Notes: generated by a model from the letters alone, not told the origin. A DNA stretch of 64,000 nucleotides from Sphingobacterium sp. N143 (GCF_030325625.1 NZ_JACAIS010000011.1:170362-234361); one strand, 5' to 3'. Counted from the first letter of the stretch, positions 32,099 through 41,827 are shown. Program-made: numbers and translations.

Positions 32099-33232
32099 CT
32101 AAATAAAACAACTAGCACAACCAATTTCTTCCTCAGGATTGTCCATCAGAATATCCATTAGTTTGGAACTTTTGAATTTCTTTTGATTTTGTAATCTTTT
32201 TTGGCGTTTTATATACTCTCGTTTAATTTCAAGAACACGTTCAGGCTGGCTAAGCTGTTCTAATGACTCTTCTTGGCTCCAAGAGAAATCGCCGCGTTCA
32301 TATTCCATAGCTTCTGCAAACAATTTAGGATGTTGTTCAAGAAGCCAAACCCACTCGATCTTTTGCTGAAAGAAACAAAAATAGCACCCTGAACGACTTC
32401 TATTATATGTTGCTTTTTCTCCATCTACTTCAAACTCAATATCTTTATAATAAGCAGGTACACCAACACCACTATTTTCGAGTAAAGCGAAAATATCTTC
32501 AAGTATCAAGATATCCTTATTTTCCACTAAAGGAAATTCTCCTTGCATATTTCCTATTGGATATTTTTCAATATTGGCTACATGCAGTGCAAGCTTATTA
32601 TATTCTTCTATACCTAAGTTGATAAGCTGATTGAGTTTTTCCTTTTCCGTTAACAAAACACTATCTATTGGACGTCCCAATACTTCTAGATATCGTAATA
32701 ATTTATCAGATTCAATATTTTCCTCAGCCCAAGCAAGTCGATCGTTTATCTTTGCATTATTCAAAATTTTATGGACAAGATCAACACTCCATATATTTTG
32801 CCTAAATGGGTATATTGATTGAATAGTTGATTTGTCAGATATATATCCTTCTCTATCCTCATCCCCTCTTATCCCAACATAAGAAATTACTTGATCGTTA
32901 CCAACAAACTCTTCAAATACATCTAACTTTAGTGTTTTAGTGCACCACCGATTTTTTGTACTCGGTAGGAAGCCACCAAGCGTTTTCATTTTATGGTCGA
33001 AAGGCGTTTCAACGCTATCATCAAAAGCCTTTAGTTTAATAATCTTCTTTCCAAGATACGCTTCAAGATTTCGAATGAGCTGATATGTCTCCTCAAGCTC
33101 CTTCCCTGTATCTGCAGTATAGTATTCAATATCTAACTCAGGATAATTATTTTTCATATAGATTGCTAAAGCAGCACTATCTTTACCGCCAGAAATACCT
33201 AATACATGCCTTACCTTTTTATTATCAGCCAT
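32099..33232 (-). CDS. sspD: PAPS-reductase-family ATP pyrophosphatase (SspD/DndC-like)
   Basis: A 377-residue enzyme with the PP-loop Ser14-Gly-Gly-Lys-Asp-Ser19 ('GISGGKDSAALA') and 'EYYTADTGKELEETYQLI', as in PAPS reductase and DndC. 'NRWCTKTLKLD' holds the conserved Cys-Thr-Lys segment, and a Cys cluster follows in 'RSGCYFCFFQQKIEW', plus Cys residues at the very C-terminus ('GCASCF'). In DndC/SspD relatives these cysteines bind an iron-sulfur cluster and carry sulfur to the DNA backbone. It directly follows the SspC-like gene (1-base gap). Length fits SspD better than the longer DndC. Confidence 0.85.
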   Translation of the reverse strand: MADNKKVRHVLGISGGKDSAALAIYMKNNYPELDIEYYTADTGKELEETYQLIRNLEAYLGKKIIKLKAFDDSVETPFDHKMKTLGGFLPSTKNRWCTKTLKLDVFEEFVGNDQVISYVGIRGDEDREGYISDKSTIQSIYPFRQNIWSVDLVHKILNNAKINDRLAWAEENIESDKLLRYLEVLGRPIDSVLLTEKEKLNQLINLGIEEYNKLALHVANIEKYPIGNMQGEFPLVENKDILILEDIFALLENSGVGVPAYYKDIEFEVDGEKATYNRSRSGCYFCFFQQKIEWVWLLEQHPKLFAEAMEYERGDFSWSQEESLEQLSQPERVLEIKREYIKRQKRLQNQKKFKSSKLMDILMDNPEEEIGCASCFI

Positions 33233-33233
33233 A

Positions 33234-36200
33234 TCAATCCATTTGGTCTTTTAATAATTTTGCTAATATAAATATATTCATTTCTCGATCATTAGTCAAG
33301 TATTGAATGAATTCCGCTTTTTTCCTTTCGACCTCTTTTTGCTTAGATTTAGGAATACTCAACACCTGTTTATTTAAGCCTTCTTTAAGACTTGTAATCT
33401 CAATCTTGACCGCATCATGTACATATTCATTGGTAACCTTATTTTCAATTTCTGTGAAATTTTCTAATTCATGGATCCACTCCTTAAATTTGACAAAAAG
33501 TACGACCTCTTCTTCATCATTAATATCTTCTAATTGCTTACCAATAATAGCATGTGATAATGAACTCAAGAACGTAATCTTATCATCCAGATTTGAGTTT
33601 AGTCGTTGTAAAAATACTCTTAGGTGCGGAGAAATAATATATGATTTCAATCCTATGAAACGATCTTGAATAACTTTTTTCCAATCAACAAACTCTAAAA
33701 TAGAGTTTCCACCAACGATTTCCTCCAATACAAACTCTTCAAATCTTTGAACTAACCCGCTAAATGAGGATCGGATGTCAGTAATTGACTGCCTTAATTC
33801 TACAAAAAAACGCTCCAGCTTCTGAGGACTTTCATCTAGTTCCTTCAAAGAGTACCCCATAGCACTTGGAAAATCTTCAAAGAAGGTTTTCTCCGGATCG
33901 ATTGAATCAGCAATAGCCTTCCTGAGATTTAAAACCTCTTTGGTTAATTTGTTTGTTTGTTTTGCATATTCTGGAAGTTGTATATAAAATGACAGAAAAG
34001 GTCTAATCATCTCAATAAAACCAGTGTTCGAACTTCTCTCAACTTTATTCTGATTCAACAACTCGCGATACTTATTAAATACAGATAAATGAATTCCTGT
34101 TGCAGAGAATGATTTTATTGAGAACTCTCCAGGATTTTTAACAATCAAGTCAAGAATATTGGCATTCAGTTGAGGGATAAAACCATCTTTGTTGAAAAGA
34201 GAAAAATCAGATTGCTTTACAAGTAAAAACAAAGGTAAAATAAAATCAATAAGTCCTTTCTTTAGCTTAAAAGGTCGTTCTAATAATCTTTCTACAAGTT
34301 CTTGAAGGTTAATTTTAGATACTCTTGCCTCATCTAAAAATTCTAAAAACAAACCCCAAACTAAACGAAAATCTTCGGAGCTTGGTGAATTTAATTCATA
34401 AGTACCAAATTCACCTTTGTTATAGAAACCATTACTTTTTAATAATGAATAGTATATAGTTTTCTCTGGCGGATATAGGCTAGGGTTAAAGCCAAAATCC
34501 TCCCTTCCCATATTATCACAGATATTGTTGAACAGCGCTTTTCTTGCGGTCAGAATTGGTGAAGACAATTTGGTCTTATTAACCATTTCATTCTTAAAGA
34601 CAGGGGCTCCGAAATATGTTTTATCAATAATATCACTTAATAAACCATTAAGTTCACGCCAAGTTTTGATTTTTTCAGTACAATCAATTCCTCGATAAAA
34701 AACACTTATTTCATTTGGATCAATCCGATAAAGTGCTTCCAGAACCATCTCTTTTAAAAGTTCCAATATCTGATCCAATTGAATTGTAAACTCTTTTTTC
34801 GCTATATTATCATCACTATATTTTGCTCGCGCATATTTAATTTGCTCTATTAACGTAATATTGCGGAGTATTTCTTTTGATTTCTTATAGACAACATACA
34901 GAATTGCTTCTTCTTGTGAGCCACTTAATTTACGCGTATTATCGATTTCATTGGTGGAAAATACCAGATTTATATAGCCATCAATTTCTCCTATAGGTTT
35001 TAAGGATAGTGCCTGATCTGAGAATATAAAAGTAAAATATCGAGGAGTTCCTTTCTCCAATAACGCTCGTTTTGCTAGTAAAGAAGGCAGCTCAATATGA
35101 TCTGATAAATAGGATCCAATACTCCTAATTTCTGTAATAAATTTTTTAGCGTGCTCAATCTCCCAATCAATATCAACATCGGTTTCCTCAACTAGAACAA
35201 ACTTCTTACTTTTATCTCGGTAACGAATTATACTAAGATTAGCCAATCGTTTTAGTTCTTCCAAGATGGTTTCATATCCAAGTACTATTCTAGAATAACC
35301 AGCTAAAAACTCTTCATTAATTGACATTGACTTACGAGAAAACAACTGTAATAAACCAATAACTTTGATAAGAGAAACACACTTAATTAGCTGCTCACCT
35401 GTAAAAATACCCTCAGCTTTTTCAATACTATCATGCATTAAACGCCATATCTGAAAATCTAGATTTTGTTTGACAAGAAGCTGTTGGCTGTAATGATAAA
35501 TTAAATAATCATATACGTCTCCTAGGCTATAAAAAGTATTATTTTCCTCTTTCAGAAAATATCGAATACCTTTGTAGTCCTCAGCATCCAAAAATGTAAA
35601 AAGAGAACGGTCATTCTGGCCATAACGCTGTAAAGCCATTGTCAGAATGCTTCCAGATAATAATTCAAGTGGGTATAAGGCCTTAATAACATCTAACGAA
35701 AAATACTCTTTGGAAGGGAAAGCATTTGATTTTGTTATTACTTCTGTCAACTCTAAAAGTTGCAAATTATCATTATGATTTATTTGATCTTTTAATCTCT
35801 CAGCAGCAATTAAAAGTAGCTGTTCTGAAGGGACATTAAAAGGAATCTCCTGTAGCCGTCCTTTAACTTTTTGCCATTCCTTCCTTTGTGCTTCACTTAA
35901 ATGATATGCATATGCGGAGAAGTCTTGATGCAAGGTTGTGAGCATAATAGTATTACCACTATCGTCATTAACGAACTCGGATAATTCTTGGATAAAGTAA
36001 AAACTTTGCTCAGGATTATTTTGAGCTGCATGCTCTAAAAATTTACCAAACTCATCAATTCTGATAATTAGAGCAGTTTCTTCTTTCTTTAAGCTTTCGG
36101 TATATAGTTTTAAGGAGGTTAGTACATCCTTAGACTCGCAATTGAGTTTCTTTGCAAAAATATCTTGCAAGGATGTATATTCACCAACAAAATCTAATGT

Positions 36201-36464
36201 TGTATACTTTTGATATCCTTTTATAAAGTAATCAAAGTGATCAAAAAACTTATTTTCATTTTGTACAGCGTGAGCAAGTGCCCATAAGAAAGTGGATTTT
36301 CCTGTTCCATATGCTCCAATAATTGAGAAAGTACGATAACCTACATTTGCTGAACTAACAATTTGTTCAAATGCTCGCTGCCCATTTAATGTTTTTACAT
36401 AATTCAATTCGCGATCCTTGTCACGAATAATATTGACGGACGGAGAATAACTATATACCTGCAT
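33234..36464 (-). CDS. sspC: Large P-loop ATPase of the phosphorothioation operon (SspC-like)
   Basis: A 1076-residue protein. Walker A is Gly50-Ala-Tyr-Gly-Thr-Gly-Lys-Ser-Thr58 ('IIGAYGTGKSTF') and Walker B is 'ALIIRIDEFGKFL' with Asp137-Glu138. The rest is a long, mostly helical body without recognised domains, as expected for SspC. It overlaps the DUF4007 gene upstream by 14 bases and is 1 base from the PAPS-reductase gene, giving the order A-B-C-D. In known systems SspC is the NTPase needed for phosphorothioate insertion together with SspB and SspD; the exact job here is inferred from gene order. Confidence 0.8.
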   Translation of the reverse strand: MQVYSYSPSVNIIRDKDRELNYVKTLNGQRAFEQIVSSANVGYRTFSIIGAYGTGKSTFLWALAHAVQNENKFFDHFDYFIKGYQKYTTLDFVGEYTSLQDIFAKKLNCESKDVLTSLKLYTESLKKEETALIIRIDEFGKFLEHAAQNNPEQSFYFIQELSEFVNDDSGNTIMLTTLHQDFSAYAYHLSEAQRKEWQKVKGRLQEIPFNVPSEQLLLIAAERLKDQINHNDNLQLLELTEVITKSNAFPSKEYFSLDVIKALYPLELLSGSILTMALQRYGQNDRSLFTFLDAEDYKGIRYFLKEENNTFYSLGDVYDYLIYHYSQQLLVKQNLDFQIWRLMHDSIEKAEGIFTGEQLIKCVSLIKVIGLLQLFSRKSMSINEEFLAGYSRIVLGYETILEELKRLANLSIIRYRDKSKKFVLVEETDVDIDWEIEHAKKFITEIRSIGSYLSDHIELPSLLAKRALLEKGTPRYFTFIFSDQALSLKPIGEIDGYINLVFSTNEIDNTRKLSGSQEEAILYVVYKKSKEILRNITLIEQIKYARAKYSDDNIAKKEFTIQLDQILELLKEMVLEALYRIDPNEISVFYRGIDCTEKIKTWRELNGLLSDIIDKTYFGAPVFKNEMVNKTKLSSPILTARKALFNNICDNMGREDFGFNPSLYPPEKTIYYSLLKSNGFYNKGEFGTYELNSPSSEDFRLVWGLFLEFLDEARVSKINLQELVERLLERPFKLKKGLIDFILPLFLLVKQSDFSLFNKDGFIPQLNANILDLIVKNPGEFSIKSFSATGIHLSVFNKYRELLNQNKVERSSNTGFIEMIRPFLSFYIQLPEYAKQTNKLTKEVLNLRKAIADSIDPEKTFFEDFPSAMGYSLKELDESPQKLERFFVELRQSITDIRSSFSGLVQRFEEFVLEEIVGGNSILEFVDWKKVIQDRFIGLKSYIISPHLRVFLQRLNSNLDDKITFLSSLSHAIIGKQLEDINDEEEVVLFVKFKEWIHELENFTEIENKVTNEYVHDAVKIEITSLKEGLNKQVLSIPKSKQKEVERKKAEFIQYLTNDREMNIFILAKLLKDQMD

Positions 36465-37326
36465 ACGCCAAATTATAATAGTTTTTTAATATTTGATATT
36501 TTTCTAATCCAGGAACTAATTGTAAAACAGGATTTCCTGCAGTCTCAGAATATGTTCCATAATACGGTGGAATATTGCGCAGATAATCTATAATAACGCT
36601 TTCTGTCATTAAAAATGTATTACCTACAGAATTATAGTCATTTGCTAAGTGACCAATACTAATAGAATTTCCATAGATATTTTTGTCTAAAATTGCATAT
36701 AAAAGAGCTTCCAATGGAATATTTTTGGACTTCATATTAAAGACATAGACATCTATTAGTTTATTCTGATTATCAGTCCGTTCATAATGATCAATAAGCC
36801 CTAATTCTTGAAGAATAGTACTATATGCATCTTCTACATCAGAACTACTAAATCTGGTATAGTTTCCAAAGAAAACTTTGACATCAGAATCTAATGTCTT
36901 ATCACTAAAGCTTACTTTTGCCTCTTCTAATTGACGTTTTAAAAATCCAAGTAAACGTTGTTTTGTAAATTCTAATCTTTCACGTCTAAGGCCATTGAAG
37001 ATAATAGAATAAATTGAAGCTTTTTCTACATTTAATAAATTATAATGTAAAAGCCATAAAGTCATGGTATCTTCTAAATATGGATCAACACCATTTTCAC
37101 CAAATATAAAATTGGCGAATTCTGTTGTTTGATCTAATTCATCTATAATACCAAATGCCTTTAGCCAAAAACGAATAGAAGTAACCATATTCTTTCCTAC
37201 GCCAAGCTCCACTACCGCATCATCGTCTGTAAACTTCTTCCCTGCTTGGACAAAGTCATACCCCTTCTTTAACCAATATATTTTACACGAAAAGGTTTCG
37301 TGTCCTGAAAATGATAATTTTGCCAT
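36451..37326 (-). CDS. sspB: DUF4007 family protein (SspB-like)
   Basis: A 291-residue protein with the DUF4007 pattern: 'LSFSGHETFSCKIYWLKKGYDFV' at the start, 'VELGVGKNMVTSIRFWLKAFGII' (residues about 38-62) and a central 'EDTMTLWLLHYNLL'. DUF4007 proteins accompany PAPS-reductase genes in phosphorothioation loci; SspB proteins act as DNA nickases that prepare the strand for sulfur insertion, from knowledge of the family. It starts 21 bases after the cysteine desulfurase gene and overlaps the ATPase gene by 14 bases. I see no classical nuclease motif by eye. Confidence 0.82.
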   Translation of the reverse strand: MAKLSFSGHETFSCKIYWLKKGYDFVQAGKKFTDDDAVVELGVGKNMVTSIRFWLKAFGIIDELDQTTEFANFIFGENGVDPYLEDTMTLWLLHYNLLNVEKASIYSIIFNGLRRERLEFTKQRLLGFLKRQLEEAKVSFSDKTLDSDVKVFFGNYTRFSSSDVEDAYSTILQELGLIDHYERTDNQNKLIDVYVFNMKSKNIPLEALLYAILDKNIYGNSISIGHLANDYNSVGNTFLMTESVIIDYLRNIPPYYGTYSETAGNPVLQLVPGLEKYQILKNYYNLAYAGI

Positions 37327-37347
37327 TAATAATTTTTACACCTCATT

Positions 37348-38487
37348 TTAGAAAGCCATCGCCCGTAATCGGGAAATAGTCTTCGCTACCGCATCTACGG
37401 TCTGTTTGATTTCCTCCGCTGTATTGAAGCGCCCTAGGCTAAACCGGATAGCCGTGTTGGCCTCCTCTTTAGTTAAACCCATCGCCAATAATACATGTGA
37501 AGGTTGCATTACGAAGGAGTGACATGCAGATCCATTTGACACGCAGATATCTTTCAATCCAAGTAAAACAGCTTCATTGTCAATACCATCAAAACGAATA
37601 TTACTTGTCGTATAAATTCGTTGCTCTTTGGAGCCATTCCGCTCTGCTCCTTCTATTGTTAATAATTGTTGTTCTAATGTATCACGTAGTTTTCCAACAC
37701 GTGCTTTATCTTCAGTCATTTGTGAAGCTGCAAGTTCTGCTGCTTTCCCCATGCCCACAATCCCAGGGACATTCAGGGTTCCACTGCGCAAGCCCCGTTC
37801 GTGCCCACCACCATATACCAATGACTTGATTTTCATCCGAGGATTGAAGTATGCTCCTCCAATGCCCTTTGGTCCATAAAACTTATGGGCCGAAAAAGTA
37901 AGTATATCAATGAATGAACTCGCTTCAATAGGAAGTTTTCCTACTGACTGCGTTCCATCACTCATAAAAAGTGCGCAATGATGATGTGCAATGCTCGCAA
38001 TACGCTCGATATCTTGGATCACCCCAGTCTCGTTATTAACATGCATCACACTAACTAAGACTGTATTGTCTTTGAAGGCTTTCTCAAGCTCATCAAAATC
38101 TATCAATCCATACTCATCTACGGACAGGTAGGTCACTTCAACACCGGTGTTTTCAAGAAAACGACAGGTATCCAGAACAGCTGGATGCTCCGTCTGTACG
38201 GTAATGATATGTTTTGCTCTTCCTGCTATGGACGGTAATCCTTGTAACGCAATATTGATGGCTTCAGTAGCACCTGCCGTAAAATAAATGTCTTCCTCAT
38301 TGACATCAATAAGATTTCCTATTCGCATTCGACTTCTCTTAACCACTGCATCTAACAATCTTCCCATTTTGTGGCTACTAGATGCATTGCCAAACATATC
38401 TGTCAAATACGGCATCATCTCCTCAAGAACTCTTGGATCCAACGGGGTAGTTGCATTATTATCAAGATATATAAAGTTGTTTTGCAT
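37348..38487 (-). CDS. sspA: Cysteine desulfurase (SspA/DndA/IscS-like)
   Basis: A 379-residue PLP enzyme of the NifS/IscS class. Landmarks: 'YLDNNATTPLDPRV' at the N-terminus, His101 ('TEHPAVLD') stacking on the cofactor, PLP-binding Lys202 in 'FSAHKFYGPKGIGG', and catalytic Cys322 in 'SNGSACHSF', which would carry the persulfide. It is the first gene of the seven-gene minus-strand operon and supplies sulfur for DNA phosphorothioation. Its base composition is more host-like than the AT-rich genes that follow it, so it may have been recruited separately or be a former iscS copy. Confidence 0.9.
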   Translation of the reverse strand: MQNNFIYLDNNATTPLDPRVLEEMMPYLTDMFGNASSSHKMGRLLDAVVKRSRMRIGNLIDVNEEDIYFTAGATEAINIALQGLPSIAGRAKHIITVQTEHPAVLDTCRFLENTGVEVTYLSVDEYGLIDFDELEKAFKDNTVLVSVMHVNNETGVIQDIERIASIAHHHCALFMSDGTQSVGKLPIEASSFIDILTFSAHKFYGPKGIGGAYFNPRMKIKSLVYGGGHERGLRSGTLNVPGIVGMGKAAELAASQMTEDKARVGKLRDTLEQQLLTIEGAERNGSKEQRIYTTSNIRFDGIDNEAVLLGLKDICVSNGSACHSFVMQPSHVLLAMGLTKEEANTAIRFSLGRFNTAEEIKQTVDAVAKTISRLRAMAF

Positions 38488-38514
38488 TTGTCAATTTCAA
38501 TATACTTATGCTTA

Positions 38515-38522
38515 CAAATATA
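38515..38522 (-). promoter_or_regulatory. -7 box for the ssp-like operon
   Basis: On the minus strand TATATTTG (38522-38515) exactly fits TAnnTTTG and lies 27 bases upstream of the sspA ATG. No clear TTTG is seen 19 bases further up. The remaining 38523-38784 is AT-rich and holds no other feature that I can support. Confidence 0.45.
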
Positions 38523-38784
38523 ACCTTTAATCACTAGCTTATAGCGATAATAAAGTACTTAATTTGGATACGAAATATAAGAATAAATTGAAAGTTTTGA
38601 AATCCAGGCTAATGGATATTGCAGTCTTGATTTTATTACATTTATTTCATAAACTCGAAAGATATTAACCGTACAATATAAAATCCTAAAGCACTACAAA
38701 TATAATAAACCCCATGTAATTACTAATAAAATTAGCCAAACCTAATAAACATCATAAAATTCAATTATTTTAATAAAATTTCAT

Positions 38785-39399
38785 ATGGATGAAAAAATAC
38801 TAATTGCATTAATCTCAGCAGGAACATCAATTGCAACTACCATAGTCTTCAAACCATTTGTAGAAAAAGGTTTATTACTTCATAAAATTAAACATGAACA
38901 TCGTTCTAGCCAAGCCAAGTTGGTAAAAGAACACATTGCCAAACATAAAAGTATCCTATTGTCTTCTGCTGAATCTTTAAGAAATCGTTTACTAAATTTA
39001 TTCCAAAATTATCAAGAGGGATGGCACAATGTAAATGGTGAATATGAAGATAATTCACATTATATAGATACTACAGTGTATCGATTTATATCTTTTTTCC
39101 ATGCATTAAAAATGATAGAAAATAATCTGATTTACTTGGATCCAACAAATTCTACAAAGTCTGATCTAAGGATTCTCAAGTATATTAGATTAACAAAAGA
39201 CATCATGTGTGATATTGCTTTATTTGAAGGATTCAATTACGATAAAAACTATGCGAAAGATCATTTCTTCTCAACGCCATTTGATGAAACTATAGCTCTT
39301 TTTTCAAAAAATTGCTCAATATCATATCAAAAATTTAGAGACAAAAAAACAAACAATTTAGATAAGCTTAAAGGGTTCTCAAACACAAATGAATTATAG
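38785..39399 (+). CDS. Hypothetical protein with N-terminal membrane segment
   Basis: A 204-residue protein. One hydrophobic helix lies near the N-terminus ('ILIALISAGTSIATTIVFKPFV'), followed by a basic helix ('LHKIKHEHRSSQAKLVKEHIAKHK') and a mostly helical body with several aromatic residues. No family recognised. The AT-rich composition and position at the right edge of the phosphorothioation island suggest an accessory defence gene, by position only. It is divergent from sspA. Confidence 0.6.
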   Translation: MDEKILIALISAGTSIATTIVFKPFVEKGLLLHKIKHEHRSSQAKLVKEHIAKHKSILLSSAESLRNRLLNLFQNYQEGWHNVNGEYEDNSHYIDTTVYRFISFFHALKMIENNLIYLDPTNSTKSDLRILKYIRLTKDIMCDIALFEGFNYDKNYAKDHFFSTPFDETIALFSKNCSISYQKFRDKKTNNLDKLKGFSNTNEL

Positions 39400-39417
39400 A
39401 ACATTGCTTCTAAACGA

Positions 39418-39686
39418 ATGACGCCTGTTGCTCATTATTTTGCAATCGCAGAAATTGGCGATATCAAGCGTGATAACGAATCTACCAAAAATGATTACTA
39501 TGCTGAAATAGTCTGTTACAGGGCAAAGACTTAAAAAATTATGACCTCCATGAAATGGGCTTATATGAATTGCTCGACAAAGCAAGCTTTTATCGAAACA
39601 AAGATGATTTTCCATTAACAGTAGATTTTTCTGAAGTGGAAAAAGAAGAATTATATTCTTTTGAACCACGCAAAAAAAGAATATAA
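39418..39686 (+). pseudogene. Frameshifted remnant of an unidentified gene
   Basis: Two plus-strand pieces look coding and join only through a frameshift. From the ATG at 39418 frame 1 reads 'MTPVAHYFAIAEIGDIK...' to a TAA at about 39533. Overlapping it, another frame continues 'DLKNYDLHEMGLYELLDKAS' to a stop at 39684-39686. Codon use in both is island-like. Together they would make about 85 residues. The minus-strand frame over the same bases (39394-39669) has no protein-like features. Confidence 0.4.
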
Positions 39687-39819
39687 AGTAATGCTAACAG
39701 CTAGATATATAGGGGGCAGACCACTCAAATTATTGGCACAATATTAACAGCAAATATTACTATAAAAGAATAAAAGATGCGAACAATATATTGGCTTAAC
39801 AAATAGAAAACTTGCTTAT

Positions 39820-40263
39820 TTATCCTGAAACCTTATTCTCGCTATAGCAATCCACTGAAAAGTATAATATTGTTGAAACGGAAATTGCAATTCCGATAAC
39901 ATAGGATAAAAATTTGATATACCAGTCACTGATCGGATAATGAAAAATTAATATCCAAAGCAAGGCTATCATGGCAGTGAGGATAAGCAACTTCTTCCAA
40001 AAACTCATGCCATGACCATTCTTTATATAATAACGATCTTTGATTAATTGGTAAGGCAATAAAATCACCAGCAAATAAAGTATTGAAAATATAGGAAAAG
40101 CAGTTTCATGAAGGATTACGCCTATATATTCACTTAATGAATTGTAATATGCATCTTCTATTCTATAGTTTCCTGAAATAATATTTGCCCAACTCCCTGC
40201 AGTAAGAATAAATGGGATGATGACAAATGCGACAATCAAATTGGCCGTTATTTTTCTAATCAT
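39820..40263 (-). CDS. Four-helix membrane protein, possible immunity partner
   Basis: A 147-residue protein from the ATG at 40263; an ATG nine codons earlier (40290) overlaps the end of the lipoprotein gene. Four hydrophobic helices are visible ('ITANLIVAFVIIPFILTAG', 'AFPIFSILYLLVILLPYQL', 'LLILTAMIALLWILIF', 'FLSYVIGIAISVSTILYF'). No family recognised. A small multipass protein tightly following a large surface lipoprotein fits an immunity protein, but could equally be an assembly factor. Confidence 0.55.
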   Translation of the reverse strand: MIRKITANLIVAFVIIPFILTAGSWANIISGNYRIEDAYYNSLSEYIGVILHETAFPIFSILYLLVILLPYQLIKDRYYIKNGHGMSFWKKLLILTAMIALLWILIFHYPISDWYIKFLSYVIGIAISVSTILYFSVDCYSENKVSG

Positions 40264-40276
40264 ACGATAAATATAT

Positions 40277-41827
40277 TTATTTACAATCATTGCTTAATGT
40301 ACTTAACGGTTTTTTCCCATCAATTACATCTTTCACCAAAGCCCAATTTGGCCTATGAATCTCTTGTTGAGCTATAGCAGCAGAACCTCCATGCTGATTC
40401 ACATATTCTGAGACCATTTCCTGAAAGGAAGTCCATAGTTGATCAGCCTTTGTAAATGGTGTACCACTTAATTGCTGAAGAACAGCCCCAAAATTATCGG
40501 TTAGTCGATCTACACCTCTAGTATAAAATGTATAGGAACCATTCGAGTTCTGAGTAAACCCAAAATCTCTATTTCCCGATACTGGATGGGATCCATAAAT
40601 AGGATCAAATATTGTTGTAAATGTCCATCCGGAAGCATCAGACTTACTTACGATAACAGCAGCATCGTCATCAAAAAAATTATCTGAAGAACCAAAAACT
40701 CCGGGAATATCAATTCCAACCACAGCATTAATTGGATTTGAAGAATTCCATAAATTTGTATCGTCTATACCTAGATAATTATATGGAGCAAAAGATGAAT
40801 AATCTTTATTTATAAAATTATTGATATTTAATCTTATATGCTTGATAAATTCAGCAGGAGTTAATCTTTTGCCATTTACTATAGGTAATTCCGTAACTGT
40901 AATAGGAAAATAATCCATATTGACTACTGTGCTGTGGGCATCATCAATTTTTTGAACTTTAGCAATTACTTCGCTCTTAGCCCAGGGAACTTGTGTCGTG
41001 CTAAACCGGATTTGATTCAACTTATCTATTTGAGCTTGCTGAACTTGATGTTTAGCAGTAGCAATCCACTTCTTAATTACCTCACATGGAATATCAGGTA
41101 TTAATGCAAACGGTTTATCTTCTAGTTGTAGTTTTAACTCATCAGCTGTAGGTGGTTGTGCGTTGTTGTTAGAATTCCCCCCTCCTCCAGCCGATCCACC
41201 GGGGTTCACATTATTATAATCTCCAGGAGAAGGCCGACCAAAATCAATATCATCTCCCCCTCCACGACTTAGATCATATTGACAACTTACCCTATTCAAT
41301 TGTCCTTCTACATAAGCTTCGATACATTCTCGTACCGGGGCCCATCCCGCACGTAGTTTACGCTCCTTATCTACTTTTAGGTTATCCTGAAATAAGGAGA
41401 GATTATCACCGGTGGATGGTAAAGAACGAGCAAGGATAGCGCCTGAATAAGGGGCTAAATTATCTTCCTTGATAAAAGTCAATAACTTGTAATCCCATTT
41501 CTTTTCCTTATTTATGGCTCTAATCCATACATTCTCTTTGATATCTATTCTCAAAGTGTCCCATAACACTTCTACGCGATCTAGTAGTTTTACCTTCACA
41601 TAGACTGTATCGCTTGATATTTGACGGTACGTATTCCAATCAATGACAGATTTAAAATTTGAATTTACAAAATTGGAGTCGACATCATTGTAACCGGTCT
41701 GCTTCTTAAAATCCGCTTGCAAAAATTCAATAGTCTGTTTATCGGCATTTTCAGCAACAATGTCATGTTGCTTTCTACAACTAGTTATAATAAATATTAA
41801 AATAATGCATTGGAGTATTTTTCTCAT
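40277..41827 (-). CDS. Large lipoprotein, possible toxin-like effector
   Basis: A 516-residue lipoprotein: short signal with lipobox 'FIITSC' (Cys17). A Gly/Asn-rich hinge ('NPGGSAGGGGNSNNNAQPP', around 208-226) separates an N-terminal domain from a C-terminal domain of about 280 residues. The latter contains 'VGIDIPGVFGSSDNFFDDDAAVI' and 'IYGSHPVSGNRDFGFTQNSNGSYTFYTRGVDRLTD', a stretch that recalls C-terminal domains in Bacteroidota secreted toxins. I cannot name the fold. It is co-transcribed with a small membrane protein. Confidence 0.6.
   Translation of the reverse strand: MRKILQCIILIFIITSCRKQHDIVAENADKQTIEFLQADFKKQTGYNDVDSNFVNSNFKSVIDWNTYRQISSDTVYVKVKLLDRVEVLWDTLRIDIKENVWIRAINKEKKWDYKLLTFIKEDNLAPYSGAILARSLPSTGDNLSLFQDNLKVDKERKLRAGWAPVRECIEAYVEGQLNRVSCQYDLSRGGGDDIDFGRPSPGDYNNVNPGGSAGGGGNSNNNAQPPTADELKLQLEDKPFALIPDIPCEVIKKWIATAKHQVQQAQIDKLNQIRFSTTQVPWAKSEVIAKVQKIDDAHSTVVNMDYFPITVTELPIVNGKRLTPAEFIKHIRLNINNFINKDYSSFAPYNYLGIDDTNLWNSSNPINAVVGIDIPGVFGSSDNFFDDDAAVIVSKSDASGWTFTTIFDPIYGSHPVSGNRDFGFTQNSNGSYTFYTRGVDRLTDNFGAVLQQLSGTPFTKADQLWTSFQEMVSEYVNQHGGSAAIAQQEIHRPNWALVKDVIDGKKPLSTLSNDCK

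Noticed and set aside
20914..38487. Integrase, transposase or attachment sites bounding the defence island
   Set aside because: No recombinase gene or matching direct repeats could be seen at either edge, so I do not call the island a mobile element despite its AT-rich composition.
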